DNA of 64,000 bases from Bradyrhizobium diazoefficiens (GCF_018131015.1 NZ_JAFCJJ010000006.1:62001-126000); one strand, 5' to 3'; counted from the first letter of the stretch, positions 53,827-61,895 are shown. Translations and numbers: made by a program. Notes: a model not told the origin generated them from the letters alone.

Positions 53827-54807
53827 TTACTCGTCAAAGGTATCTTCATCCAACTTCTTCACCTGAACAATGCGGTCGACTCGGACGCCGACTTGATGCC
53901 TGATCATCAACTGAGCAAGCTCCTCTCCGTCGATAAGAATAATCTGTTTTTGGATGCCTTTAACATAATCAGCGCTGGCTCTGCTGAATTTCGCCGTCGT
54001 GATGAACACTCCTCTGGTGGTCTTTTTGTCATCAAGGCTGCCAGAAAAGTCGCGCACTTGACTTGGCTGGATAAGAACCTCGCGGTCATAACACTTAGCC
54101 TGAATGTAAACTCGATCTAGCCCAAGGGCATCCAAGTAGATGACGCCATCAACTCCCCCATCACCACGCCCGCCTAGGTGGTCCGCCTCCCCCAGCCCAT
54201 AGTCCATTGCCACAAGCAACCTCAACACGAGTCGCTCAAAGAACAACGCACGGCGCGCCACTGGCTCTATCGCGAAAATTCGATCAAGCAGTTCCTCGCG
54301 TAGCGCCAGTTCAATTTCCTTGACCGCCTTATCGATCTGTTCGTCCGGGGCGGTCGCTTGTAGGCTGTCCTCTAGAGGCGTTCCCGAGCCGTTAGCAGGC
54401 ACTTCGGGGATTACGCTGGTGTTCACTTCTGTCAGAGTTTGCTTAGGGCTCACCTCAGTGTTTCGCTTATTCAAGAAAGCAATAAACTCCGGGAACTGCG
54501 AGAGCACCTTGTTGTCCACACGGGTTGGATGCTTTGACAGTACCTCTCGGCCACGCTCCGTCGCCTTGAACACGCCACGGCGAACCGCCTCCAGCAATCC
54601 GGCCTTCATCAAATAGGTTCGTGCCCAATGCGTCCTGTTCGCCATAAGGGTTTGACCACCGCTCGGAAGCGGTTTAGCCAGTTGGTCGTCCGTTAAGCCA
54701 TACTCTTCTGCCACTTCGTCGATGACTCGCGGCACGGTGGTCTCACCCTGAACCGCAGCACGAAGCACAGGCAACATCAGCGTTTGGTAGTCGGGGATTT
54801 CAGCCAT
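53827..54807 (-). CDS. mrr: Mrr-type restriction endonuclease (type IV)
   Basis: A 326-residue protein. The N-terminal Mrr_N-like winged domain contains DYQTLMLPVLRAA and GLTDDQLAKPLPSGGQTLM. The C-terminal Mrr_cat nuclease domain (about 180-310) has FFERLVLRLLVAMDYG, GRGDGGVDGVIYLDALGLDR and VYIQAKCY, giving the D...QxK active site, then GVFITTAKFSRASADYV. Such enzymes cut methylated DNA. It is in the tRNA-Pro island on the same strand as the unknown protein upstream (86-bp gap). Codon use is less GC-rich than the chromosomal neighbours. Confidence 0.9.
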   Translation of the reverse strand: MAEIPDYQTLMLPVLRAAVQGETTVPRVIDEVAEEYGLTDDQLAKPLPSGGQTLMANRTHWARTYLMKAGLLEAVRRGVFKATERGREVLSKHPTRVDNKVLSQFPEFIAFLNKRNTEVSPKQTLTEVNTSVIPEVPANGSGTPLEDSLQATAPDEQIDKAVKEIELALREELLDRIFAIEPVARRALFFERLVLRLLVAMDYGLGEADHLGGRGDGGVDGVIYLDALGLDRVYIQAKCYDREVLIQPSQVRDFSGSLDDKKTTRGVFITTAKFSRASADYVKGIQKQIILIDGEELAQLMIRHQVGVRVDRIVQVKKLDEDTFDE

Positions 54808-54893
54808 TTGTGTCCCTTGAGCTGTCGGGATCAGAGATCACGCTGCACTCCTGAAGGGCACAGGGGACCATACCGGCATAGTTTTATTCCTCT

Positions 54894-55931
54894 CTATTCT
54901 TCGGAGTCACTGATTTCAGCAACCGAAGGCGGTTTAGTCGTCTGCAACAGTTGAACCGATTTTACTTCCCCATCGATCTCGCGAAACGCAAGCTCCATCC
55001 AAATCGAGTCGCGACTATCCAGCGCCTCAAAGATCGCCTTTCGGGACGGGTCCGAGAACAAGGTATCTCCGAACTTGATCCGATACTGCTGCTTTTTGTT
55101 CGGCGTGCTGATTAGGACACTCAGTTCATGTGGATCGCTGGTGTTGATGTCGAGCACCCGCATCCTTTGGATCGCGATCCGAAGCTCTGCTTTCTTTCGT
55201 GGCGTGGTCCGCAGCAACTCGGCTTCTCGCCGAGTCAGATGCGTGTCGTTTATCGAGCTTTCGGAGGTTTTCGATGCTGCTTTAAGCAAAGCATCATTCG
55301 TTGCAGCAATAGCTTCCAACGCACGGTTGCCAAGCTCACCCTGTTTCTCCAACACCTCAGTAACTTTTTTCAGAGCTTCCAGTTGGCCGCTTGAACTAAG
55401 GCTGAGGGCCTTTAACGCCTCGATATGATCCTTGCTTTTCAACTCTTCAATCTTGATCGTCTTCTGCTGTTCGAGCCAAGCATTGAAGCCCCAGTTACCG
55501 CCTATTAGTGCAGCCACGGATACGAGGACGATTGCCGCCTGCTTGCCGTCCAGTTTTCCTATCATTTGCTTCAACAATCCCGGAACGATCTTTTCCAGCT
55601 TAGCTGTAAGGTTGGAACTCCCGTCAGTAACGAGGACGCTGATCTGTAGGTCGGCTTTAACGCCTTCAGAAAGTTGTCCGCTATCAGCCGCCCCTGCGGA
55701 GGCTTGAGCGGCCAACTGGTAGATTTGTTTCTGAAGTTCAAGAAACGCCTCCATGAAAGGCGGCGTAATGCTCGACGAGACCTCTGGATGAGGTATGTAG
55801 ACATGGACCTGAGGCCAATCGCCAAGGTCTAAGTCCTCAAACTCAGGACTGAACGGGTCTTCGATTTTCTCTAACCGCGCCAGGAGATCTAATACCGCTT
55901 CTGGCGAACTATCCCGCAATGTTATTGCCAC
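54894..55931 (-). CDS. unknown protein with one membrane helix and a helical region (345 aa)
   Basis: No family name is recognised. Residues 1-110 are a soluble region with VHVYIPHPEVSSSITPPFMEAFLELQKQ, a pattern I have seen in unnamed defence-island proteins. One membrane helix follows at about 133-150 (QAAIVLVSVAALIGGNWGF), then a charged helical stretch to about 240 (likely coiled coil, EALKKVTEVLEKQGELGNRA). A C-terminal alpha/beta domain contains KKAELRIAIQRMRVLDINTS. It starts at GTG. It sits just upstream of Mrr on the same strand, AT-richer than the core genome. It could be a membrane-anchored partner of Mrr; this is inference. Confidence 0.7.
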   Translation of the reverse strand: MAITLRDSSPEAVLDLLARLEKIEDPFSPEFEDLDLGDWPQVHVYIPHPEVSSSITPPFMEAFLELQKQIYQLAAQASAGAADSGQLSEGVKADLQISVLVTDGSSNLTAKLEKIVPGLLKQMIGKLDGKQAAIVLVSVAALIGGNWGFNAWLEQQKTIKIEELKSKDHIEALKALSLSSSGQLEALKKVTEVLEKQGELGNRALEAIAATNDALLKAASKTSESSINDTHLTRREAELLRTTPRKKAELRIAIQRMRVLDINTSDPHELSVLISTPNKKQQYRIKFGDTLFSDPSRKAIFEALDSRDSIWMELAFREIDGEVKSVQLLQTTKPPSVAEISDSEE

Positions 55932-56207
55932 TTGCCAACGCCCCCCCCTTAGCCGCGCGGCGAAAATGTTCTTATCAATCAGCGATTACGCAGCTCTGTC
56001 CAGCCTAACGAGATAGAGCCTTTGTAGGATTCTACTTTAGGTTAACGTCGGCGGTAAAGCACCCGGCTGTCACCTAACGGCTGGCCGACATTGCGCCCCA
56101 TGCAGGCCACGGCGCGGGCAGTCTTTAGCAATGCGAGCGCACGGCTCCCGATAAGTCGCGCTATTGTTGGTCCCTTACGCGACCAAAGGGCCCGTTGCGG
56201 TGAATAC

Positions 56208-56543
56208 CTACTTCGCTCCCCTTCCGAAAAGCATTTCCGCCAAGACTTCCCACGGAACGTATTTCCTCACGATCCGCGCGCGCGTCGCGATGTACCACTC
56301 GCGCTCTGCGGCCTCGCGCGCGACTCGAAGCCGTTCGCGCGTTTCGCCCGCTGCCGTGCCAAGCCACAACATCGCATCCGGCAACTGTATCCTGTTCCAC
56401 CAATCGCTGCCTTTTCGGCGTCTGGGGTTTACCTTGAGCCAGCGAAGCAGAGCCTTCTTGGACTCGCGGTCCTCCGCTTTCTTTGCCGGTAAACGCTGAA
56501 TGCGGGCCTCAAGGTCTGCGACGTACATCGTCCTCTTTCGCAC
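56208..56543 (-). CDS. unknown basic protein in the island (111 aa)
   Basis: A 111-residue, Arg/Lys-rich soluble protein: ADLEARIQRLPAKKAEDRES, LLRWLKVNPRRRKGSDWWN, AGETRERLRVAREAAEREWY. No family is recognised. It begins at GTG behind GGAGGGG and follows the XRE gene by 20 bp, so the two are probably one operon. Confidence 0.6.
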   Translation of the reverse strand: MRKRTMYVADLEARIQRLPAKKAEDRESKKALLRWLKVNPRRRKGSDWWNRIQLPDAMLWLGTAAGETRERLRVAREAAEREWYIATRARIVRKYVPWEVLAEMLFGRGAK

Positions 56544-56563
56544 TGCGCCCCTCCGCCTTGGTG

Positions 56564-56854
56564 TTATAGCGTTCCTTTTGACGATTTGCGCTGCACCATT
56601 TTCTTCCGGCCCGCAGCTAGGGGCTTCGGTGGGCGCTCCTTAGGTGCGGGTTTTATAAGAAGATCGGCGAGATCAATCGAGAGCGCCTTGGCGAAACGCT
56701 CCAACACTTCGATTGTCGGGTTTTCTGTCGCACGCTCGACACCGCTGACGTAAGTTCGGTTCACTTCCGCATCAACTGCAAGCTGCTCCTGCGACAGCCC
56801 GCGTTGCACGCGCCATCTCCGCAGATTCCAAGCCAAAACGTGCCGCGCGTCCAT
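56564..56854 (-). CDS. XRE family transcriptional regulator
   Basis: A 96-residue protein with a single Cro/CI-type helix-turn-helix at residues 6-62 (NLRRWRVQRGLSQEQLAVDA, VNRTYVSGVERATENPTIEV) and a basic Lys-rich tail. It is divergent from a winged-HTH gene, with an operator-like direct repeat in between, the usual repressor/activator switch of mobile elements. Confidence 0.88.
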   Translation of the reverse strand: MDARHVLAWNLRRWRVQRGLSQEQLAVDAEVNRTYVSGVERATENPTIEVLERFAKALSIDLADLLIKPAPKERPPKPLAAGRKKMVQRKSSKGTL

Positions 56855-56890
56855 GACGTGACGGCACCATTGAGTCGGCTATAAAACCAC

Positions 56891-56960
56891 ATTCTATAGC
56901 ATACATATTTTTTGAGTCCCCGATTGGCCTTCGCCAATATGTATTCTATAGTCGACATAT
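56891..56960. promoter_or_regulatory. operator-like repeats between divergent XRE and HTH genes
   Basis: ATTCTATAG-N3-ACATAT occurs twice in the same orientation (56891-56908 and 56943-56960), 52 bp apart. The second is embedded in ATATGT-N12-ACATAT, an inverted repeat. This is the only strongly repeated motif in the 131-bp divergent gap. Confidence 0.65.
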
Positions 56961-56985
56961 TGGGCGGACCAGCCTTCGGGGGGCT

Positions 56986-57207
56986 ATGAGCGCTGACGTC
57001 AAAACGCGGGTCATACATCGCAAGGACGCCGCGAGGATCCTTGGGCTTTCGCTAAAAAGTGTAGATCGCGCCATCGCGCGTGGCGACTTGAAGGTGAAGA
57101 AGTACGGCAAGCGTTCGCTGCTGCTAATCGCAGAGGTGGAGCGGTTTCTGAATGACTTGCCTGATCAGCCGATGTCCAAAGCCAAACCGAGGAAAAGGAC
57201 CTGCTGA
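56986..57207 (+). CDS. small HTH protein, excisionase/MerR-like
   Basis: A 73-residue DNA-binding protein with the pattern IHRKDAARILGLSLKSVDRAIARGDLKVKKYGKR typical of HTH_17/excisionase-type winged helices, and a basic C-terminal tail. It may be the recombination directionality factor or a regulator of the island. It starts behind a G-run (TTCGGGGGGCT). Confidence 0.75.
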   Translation: MSADVKTRVIHRKDAARILGLSLKSVDRAIARGDLKVKKYGKRSLLLIAEVERFLNDLPDQPMSKAKPRKRTC

Positions 57208-57230
57208 CGCAGATCGCAGCGAGAGGCGTG

Positions 57231-57300
57231 TATGGTTCAGATTATTCCAACCAAATTGGCTCAAATCAGAGCACTTGTGGTTGGAATAATCCGAACCATA
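57231..57300. repeat. 23-bp inverted repeat with 24-base centre
   Basis: Arms 57231-57253 and 57278-57300 are inverted copies with one mismatch (each holds TATGGTTC.GATTATTCCAAC). It lies 24 bp after the HTH gene and about 90 bp before tRNA-Pro. It is not a classic intrinsic terminator as no T-run follows. Confidence 0.85.
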
Positions 57301-57387
57301 GATTCCCTCAAATCCAAGTGCTCCTTCTAGTGCTTGCTAGAGCGACCGCGCTATGGTATGAGGTAAGCCGTTGATTTAATTGATGAA

Positions 57388-57403
57388 TTTGGTCGGGGCA
57401 GCT
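57388..57403. other. right attachment-like direct repeat (in tRNA-Pro 3' end)
   Basis: TTTGGTCGGGGCAGCT. Bases 57390-57403 are the CCA end, discriminator and acceptor strand of tRNA-Pro; the same 16 bases occur at 53649-53664. Confidence 0.7.
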
Positions 57404-57466
57404 GGATTCGAACCAACGACCTGCAGTACCCAAAACTGCCGCGCTACCAGGCTGCGCTATACCCCG
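57390..57466 (-). tRNA. tRNA-Pro (anticodon TGG)
   Basis: A 77-base cloverleaf on the minus strand. The acceptor CGGGGTA pairs with TGCCCCG (one T-G), the D-arm is GCGC/GCGC, the anticodon stem GCAGT/ACTGC holds loop TTTGGGT (anticodon TGG), and the T-arm is GTTGG-TTCGAAT-CCAGC. CCA is encoded. Its 3' end faces the island. Confidence 0.96.
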
Positions 57467-57538
57467 AATGTCCGGCGAGCCCCGTCGATACACGCTTCCC
57501 GGATCGCCAGCAAGGCGGCCGCGCCCGACAAATCAACG

Positions 57539-58024
57539 CTATTTCCCGCCGAACAGCGGGTGCTCGACGCGGTCGCCGGGACGGATGCCGTATTTTTGGG
57601 CGGTGCCGGCCACCACTTCCAGAACGGCCCTCGCGGGTCCCTCGGACGAGATGATGCTGGTCGACAGCGGCTCGGTATTCTCCGCAATGCGCAGGATGCT
57701 GCCGTCAGCGCGGATGAAGATCATGTCGAGCGACACGTAGGTGTTCTTCATCCACATCGCCACTTCCTGCTCGGGATGGAAGTCGAACAGCATGCCCTTG
57801 CGGTCGGCCAGTTGCTTGCGGTGCATCAGGCCGGTCTGCTTCTGCTCTTCGGTGACCGCCATCTCCACCGAGAATTCCTGCACCCCGCTGCCGGTGACGA
57901 TCCTGAGCGGCTGAAAGCTCGCCGCGTCAGCGGGCCCGCTCGCGCCGGCCAGTCCGGCGATCACGAGGACAGCAACAATCAAGCCCCTGACGACGGACCA
58001 GACCGGCTTTCGATCAAACTTCAT
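57539..58024 (-). CDS. DUF192 family exported protein
   Basis: A 161-residue protein with a signal or anchor segment (VVRGLIVAVLVIAGLAGASG) ending in ADAAS. The DUF192 fold has FSVEMAVTEEQKQTGLMHRK, GMLFDFHPEQEVAMWMKNTY, and LDMIFIRADGSILRIAENTE. Single gene; the family is widespread and of unknown function. Confidence 0.9.
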   Translation of the reverse strand: MKFDRKPVWSVVRGLIVAVLVIAGLAGASGPADAASFQPLRIVTGSGVQEFSVEMAVTEEQKQTGLMHRKQLADRKGMLFDFHPEQEVAMWMKNTYVSLDMIFIRADGSILRIAENTEPLSTSIISSEGPARAVLEVVAGTAQKYGIRPGDRVEHPLFGGK

Positions 58025-58162
58025 GGGATGGGCACTCGAGGCGGCGCTTGGGATGGAAGACCATCCTTACGCGGCGCCTGCGGCAAATGCCAGACAGGGC
58101 CCGCGGCCCCGGCCGCACGGCGTTATTCACGTTCGCGGGAGTATGCGGCTTCGGATAACGGT

Positions 58163-58267
58163 CTAAAGCATGATCCGGAAAAGTGCGAAGCGGTTTTCCG
58201 AAAAGATCATGCGCAAACAACAACCTAAAGCGCGATGACGATTCATCCCAATCTCATCGCGCTTTAG
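58163..58267. repeat. dispersed intergenic repeat, copy 2
   Basis: Begins TAAAGCATGATCCGGAAAAG like copy 1 at 17681. It ends in a perfect 14-bp hairpin: CTAAAGCGCGATGA (58225-58238) and TCATCGCGCTTTAG (58254-58267). The end of the hairpin contains the TAA stop of the cold-shock protein gene on the minus strand. Confidence 0.9.
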
Positions 58268-58962
58268 TGCGACTGCAATCCCGGCGATCCCGTCTCGGGA
58301 TGGATCTCGGCCGCCATCATGCCCTTGGAGCCCGGCCCAAACCGGACCAGCACATATTGGCCGGGCCGCAGCTCGGTCATGCCGAAGCGGCGCAGCGTCT
58401 CCATGTGCACGAAGATGTCGGGCGTTCCCTCGCCGCAGGTCAGGAAGCCGAATCCGCGCAGCCGGTTGAACCATTTGACCTGAGCCCGCTCGAGCCCGCT
58501 GGTCGGCGTCACCGTGACGTGGGTGCGCGGCGGCAGCATCTGCGCGGGATGGATCGCGGTCGACTCATCCATCGAGACGACGCGGAAGGCCTGGTAGCCC
58601 TTGGCGCGCTGGATGCATTCGACGACGATGCGGGCGCCCTCGTAGGCGGTCTGGAAGCCGTCGCGCCTAAGCACGGTAACGTGCAGGAGAACATCCGGCC
58701 AGCCGTTGTCGGGAACGATGAAGCCGTAGCCCTTGGAGGCGTCGAACCATTTGATGACGCCGGTCACCTCGACCAGGTTGGCGCCGGCCTCGCCCAATCC
58801 GGAACCAAGTCCGGAGAACGGGTTGAGCGCGCTGTCACGGCCGCCTGCGCCGTGTTCGCCCGACGTGATCCGCCCCGGCGATCCGCCCGGCGCGGGAACT
58901 CCACCCTTCTTGGACTCAAATCCGTCCGACGACCCCATAACCCCGGACCCCACACATCCCAT
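58264..58962 (-). CDS. double cold-shock-domain protein
   Basis: A 232-residue RNA/DNA-binding protein with two cold-shock domains: residues about 65-128 (VTGVIKWFDASKGYGFIVPD) and about 160-224 (AQVKWFNRLRGFGFLTCGEG, DIFVHMETL). Both keep RNP1-like KGYGFI / RGFGFL. A long Gly-rich N-terminus precedes them. The two-CSD architecture is typical of alphaproteobacteria. The start could also be ATG 58938. The stop codon is supplied by a dispersed repeat. Confidence 0.9.
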   Translation of the reverse strand: MGCVGSGVMGSSDGFESKKGGVPAPGGSPGRITSGEHGAGGRDSALNPFSGLGSGLGEAGANLVEVTGVIKWFDASKGYGFIVPDNGWPDVLLHVTVLRRDGFQTAYEGARIVVECIQRAKGYQAFRVVSMDESTAIHPAQMLPPRTHVTVTPTSGLERAQVKWFNRLRGFGFLTCGEGTPDIFVHMETLRRFGMTELRPGQYVLVRFGPGSKGMMAAEIHPETGSPGLQSH

Positions 58963-59138
58963 GCAACCCGCCTCGAGGGCGGCGACGAATCACGCGTCTT
59001 TCGAGAACCTTCTCAACTGGACGCGACGCGAATCTTTCGATTCAAAAGATAACACTCCCGGTTGCGAGGCATAGACAAAAAAGAGATTCGCCGGAACCTA
59101 TGAACAGCTTGCACGGCCGCGAATCAAAACTTGCCCCT

Positions 59139-59900
59139 TCAGTTGCCGACGAAGGGGCCGAGGGCCTCGCCGATGTCGTGGTGGATCACGAGGTCGGCGA
59201 TGTCGTCCTGGTCGGTCGGCTCGCGATTGATGATGACCAGGCGCGCGCCGGCGTTCTTCGCCATCATCGGAAAGCCCGCCGCCGGCCACACTACCAGCGA
59301 GGAACCGATCGCGATGAAGAGATCGCAGGCCTGCGACAGCTCGGTCGCGCGCTGCATTTCGTCCGCGGGCATCATCTGGCCGAACGAGATCGTGGCGGTC
59401 TTCACCGGCTCGTCGCATGCGGTGCAGTTGGGCGCGGCGTTGTCCTCATCGAAACGGCGCTTCACCCAGTCGAGCTGATAGACCTGCCCACATCCGATGC
59501 AGCGCGCATAGGTGGTATTTCCGTGAAGCTCGATGACGTGGTCGGGCGCAAAGCCCGAGGCCTGGTGCAGATTGTCGATGTTCTGGGTGATGACCGCGGG
59601 GATCTTGCCGGAGCGGTAGAGAGATGCCAGCGCGCGATGGCCGCGGCCGGGCCTGGCCGCCGCAAAGATCTCCTGCATCGCAAAGCGCCGGCGCCAGGAT
59701 TCGTCGCGCGCTGACTGGCTTGCGACGAATTCATCGAACTGGATCGGGCGGTTACGCGTCCACAGCCCGCCGGGCGATCGGAAGTCGGGAATACCGCACT
59801 CGGTCGAGATGCCGGCGCCGGTGAACGGCACGATGCTCTTCGCTTCGGCGATCAGGTCGCCGAGCCGTTCGACACCACTGCGAAGATCCGATGCAATCAT
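59139..59900 (-). CDS. NAD-dependent deacylase, Sir2 family
   Basis: A 253-residue sirtuin. The NAD motifs are IVPFTGAGISTECGIPDFR, TQNIDNLHQ and IELHGN (catalytic His), and GSSLVVWPAAG. Four zinc cysteines appear as CIGC and CTAC. It removes acetyl or other acyl groups from lysines in the cytoplasm. The ATG at 59900 gives the standard N-terminus; there is a longer frame upstream. Single gene. Confidence 0.93.
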   Translation of the reverse strand: MIASDLRSGVERLGDLIAEAKSIVPFTGAGISTECGIPDFRSPGGLWTRNRPIQFDEFVASQSARDESWRRRFAMQEIFAAARPGRGHRALASLYRSGKIPAVITQNIDNLHQASGFAPDHVIELHGNTTYARCIGCGQVYQLDWVKRRFDEDNAAPNCTACDEPVKTATISFGQMMPADEMQRATELSQACDLFIAIGSSLVVWPAAGFPMMAKNAGARLVIINREPTDQDDIADLVIHHDIGEALGPFVGN

Positions 59901-60297
59901 GGGCACCCTAATCCGAGAGCATAGCTCTATAGCACGCCTGACGCGCATGTGACCGTGATCTGTAACCGCGCGATGCCTTAAGGTTCACGCGAGTCCGGAT
60001 CGATCTGCATCATCGTCGACGCTTTTCGACTTCTTGCGGCACATGCAAGCGGCAAGATCATTGACTCAGTCATCTCCAGCGCGCGCGTCGCGCGATGCGC
60101 ATGGCGCCGCTGAAATTTTTTCCACACCATCGCATATCACAATCCTGCAATGCCTCCTCCCCATTGACGCCCAAATCAGAAGGATCAATGCATGTCCTCA
60201 CATGCGAGTCGGGTGCGTTGCGGCGGCAGTGCCAAGCATGAGTGAAGACAGTCAGCGTCAACACAAAGTGCAAGAGTGAACAGAGGGGAATTTGGAC
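59901..60297. other. intergenic region between sir2 and a small ORF
   Basis: About 400 bp without a gene. It has a short hairpin-like GCATGTCCTCACATGC near 60190. AGAGGGGAA at about 60282-60290 is the ribosome binding site for the 54-residue gene. Confidence 0.5.
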
Positions 60298-60462
60298 ATG
60301 ACCGAAGACGAAGCACGCAAAGACCGCGAACGTGAAGAAATCGCCGCACGGGTCGCCGCCTTCCGCGCCACGCAGGAGAAGTTCAAGCGCGAACGCGAGG
60401 AGTATTTCGTGTCGACGCTCGAGAGTGCCCGCAAGGTGGAACGGCCCTCGCTCTGGCCGTGA
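60298..60462 (+). CDS. small charged helical protein (54 aa)
   Basis: A 54-residue protein, almost entirely one charged helix (EARKDREREEIAARVAAFRA, FKREREEYFVSTLESARK) ending PSLWP. AGGGGAA precedes its ATG by 8 bases, and a bidirectional terminator follows the stop by 29 bp. The length, ribosome binding site and terminator support a real gene. The function is unknown. Confidence 0.75.
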   Translation: MTEDEARKDREREEIAARVAAFRATQEKFKREREEYFVSTLESARKVERPSLWP

Positions 60463-60491
60463 AATCGTCAACGCCCAAAAGGCTTCATGAA

Positions 60492-60520
60492 AAAAGCCCG
60501 GAGCATCGCTCCGGGCTTTT
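60492..60520. terminator. bidirectional intrinsic terminator
   Basis: AAAAGCCCGGAGC and GCTCCGGGCTTTT form a perfect 13-bp stem with an ATC loop, flanked by A on the left and T on the right. It serves both the 54-residue gene and the convergent exported protein gene. Confidence 0.92.
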
Positions 60521-60531
60521 CGTTTCCGCCG

Positions 60532-60801
60532 TTACCAGTGGCGGTAATAGTGGCGATGGCGGTAATACGGGGCGCCATAATAGACCGGGCCAGGGGCATA
60601 ATAGGCCGGGCCGTCATAATAGCCGTAGCCGGGGCCATAATAGCCGTACGGATGGGACGCGGCGATCGCGCCCGCGGTGATCGCACCGGCGGCGAGGCCG
60701 AATGCCAGCCCCGGTCCGACGCGGTGGGCCTGCGCCGGCGCCGCGATCGCGGTCACGCCCACGGCCGTCACGGTCGCCAGAACTGCAAGTGTCTTCCTCA
60801 T
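60532..60801 (-). CDS. small exported Tyr/Gly-rich protein (89 aa)
   Basis: An 89-residue protein. The signal peptide (KTLAVLATVTAVGVTAIAAP) ends AQA. A short hydrophobic Gly/Ala stretch follows (GLAFGLAAGAITAGAIAA), then a tail rich in Y, G, P and H (YGYYGPGYGYYDGPAYYAP) ending in RHRHYYRHW. AAGGAGG six bases before the ATG at 60801 is a perfect ribosome binding site. Similar Tyr/Gly-rich exported proteins are common in rhizobia. The function is unknown. Confidence 0.82.
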   Translation of the reverse strand: MRKTLAVLATVTAVGVTAIAAPAQAHRVGPGLAFGLAAGAITAGAIAASHPYGYYGPGYGYYDGPAYYAPGPVYYGAPYYRHRHYYRHW

Positions 60802-61093
60802 GACTCTCCTCCTTCGCTGGCAAGACAACGCGCCTCCCCCGCGATGGTTCGCCGCATCCGGGAACCGCGCCCGGCAAAAATCATCGGCGTGCGCGGGAAC
60901 GTTTTCGCGTTCCACGGATTGAAGCTGCAATTCAGAAGAGAAATGCGAGTGCCTCCGCCATCCGGGTCGAGGCGACAGCATGAAGACCCCGTCAGCATCC
61001 CGCATGGTGCTGGCGGGGTTTTCAGTTTCTCGGGTGAAAATGGCAGCACTGAAGAAGAACTGCCAACGGGGCGGACGACACGAGGAGGAGACA

Positions 61094-61324
61094 TTGCCGA
61101 TATCCGCCCTGCTGGCCCGCATCCGCAGGCTGGTGCCGAGGACGAAAGAGACCCATTACGACGAGATCGTCCGCAATTTCGGCGTCGGCGCGTTGCGGCC
61201 GCCGCCGACGCCGATGAGCGACGGCGAGCTCGCCCGCGCCATCGCCGAGTTCCTCAAGGACAAGCCGTCGACGCAATCGGTTGCAACGCTGGGCCGCCGG
61301 CTCGACCCCTCCTCCACGCTCTGA
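61094..61324 (+). CDS. small hypothetical protein (76 aa), TTG start
   Basis: A 76-residue protein if read from TTG 61094, directly behind GAGGAGGAG. The ATG starts further upstream lie in sequence that does not look coding. Content: ISALLARIRRLVPRTKETHY, FGVGALRPPPTPMSDGELAR, AIAEFLKDKPST. No family is recognised. The strong ribosome binding site makes TTG the likely start. Confidence 0.65.
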   Translation: MPISALLARIRRLVPRTKETHYDEIVRNFGVGALRPPPTPMSDGELARAIAEFLKDKPSTQSVATLGRRLDPSSTL

Positions 61325-61403
61325 GCGCGATTGTTTTTCGGGGTCACGGAACGAGCCGCTTGCGTGCACGTTGATTCATCTGCGCGCGAGAGGAGGCTCC
61401 GAC

Positions 61404-61529
61404 ATGCCCGTGTGGCTCGAAGTCCTGCTCAACCTGTCCGGCTATGCCGGCTTCGTGGCGATCGCGAGCCGCGGCGGCGTGGGCCGGCAGACGTCCACTG
61501 ATGATCGGATTCTCAGGGACGAGCACTGA
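61404..61529 (+). CDS. very small membrane-associated protein (41 aa)
   Basis: A 41-residue protein, PVWLEVLLNLSGYAGFVAIA at its start, with a polar tail. AGGAGG seven bases before the ATG. The hydrophobic N-terminal helix could insert in the membrane. The function is unknown. Confidence 0.65.
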   Translation: MPVWLEVLLNLSGYAGFVAIASRGGVGRQTSTDDRILRDEH

Positions 61530-61757
61530 ATTGGAACGTGGTACTGCCCCCGAATCCGTGACGCGGATCGCGCGCGCATTGATCGCGCCGGATGCTCGTG
61601 CGCCGTCCGGCTTTGTTCCAGCTTCGACTCCATTTCGTTCTCGAAGAACGAATCGGAATCGCGGCAGATCAGCGCGCAGCGTTTGCTAATGATCGATGAA
61701 GACGGCCGAAGCGCCACTTCGCCGGCAGCGCGCGATGAATGTGCGCTGGCCGTTCCC

Positions 61758-61895
61758 TCACGCCGCGCGCTTGGCCTTGTCCTTCTCGGAGAAGCATTCG
61801 AGGATCTGGATGCGGAGCTCTTCGGCGGCTGGCCCCTCGACCTTCCGGAGCTGATTCCAGAGCCGGATCACTTCGCGCTGTTTCTCGATGGTCAT
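61758..61895 (-). CDS. very small helical protein (45 aa)
   Basis: A 45-residue helical protein, TIEKQREVIRLWNQLRKVEG, then ELRIQILECFSEKDKAKRAA. GGAGG five bases before the ATG (AAATGGAGGCGACCATG). This frame, not the longer overlapping one in another register, has the good ribosome binding site. The function is unknown. Confidence 0.65.
   Translation of the reverse strand: MTIEKQREVIRLWNQLRKVEGPAAEELRIQILECFSEKDKAKRAA

Larger units (their letters stand above)
53649..57403. mobile_element. small genomic island at tRNA-Pro
   Basis: A 16-base direct repeat (TTTGGTCGGGGCAGCT) lies at both ends. At the right end it is the 3' end of tRNA-Pro(TGG), the classic attachment site. The content between is visibly AT-richer than the flanks and has foreign-type genes: Mrr endonuclease, unknown membrane protein, XRE repressor, winged-HTH protein. 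There is no integrase, so the element is either non-autonomous or has lost it. The boundaries are from the repeat only. Confidence 0.65.
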
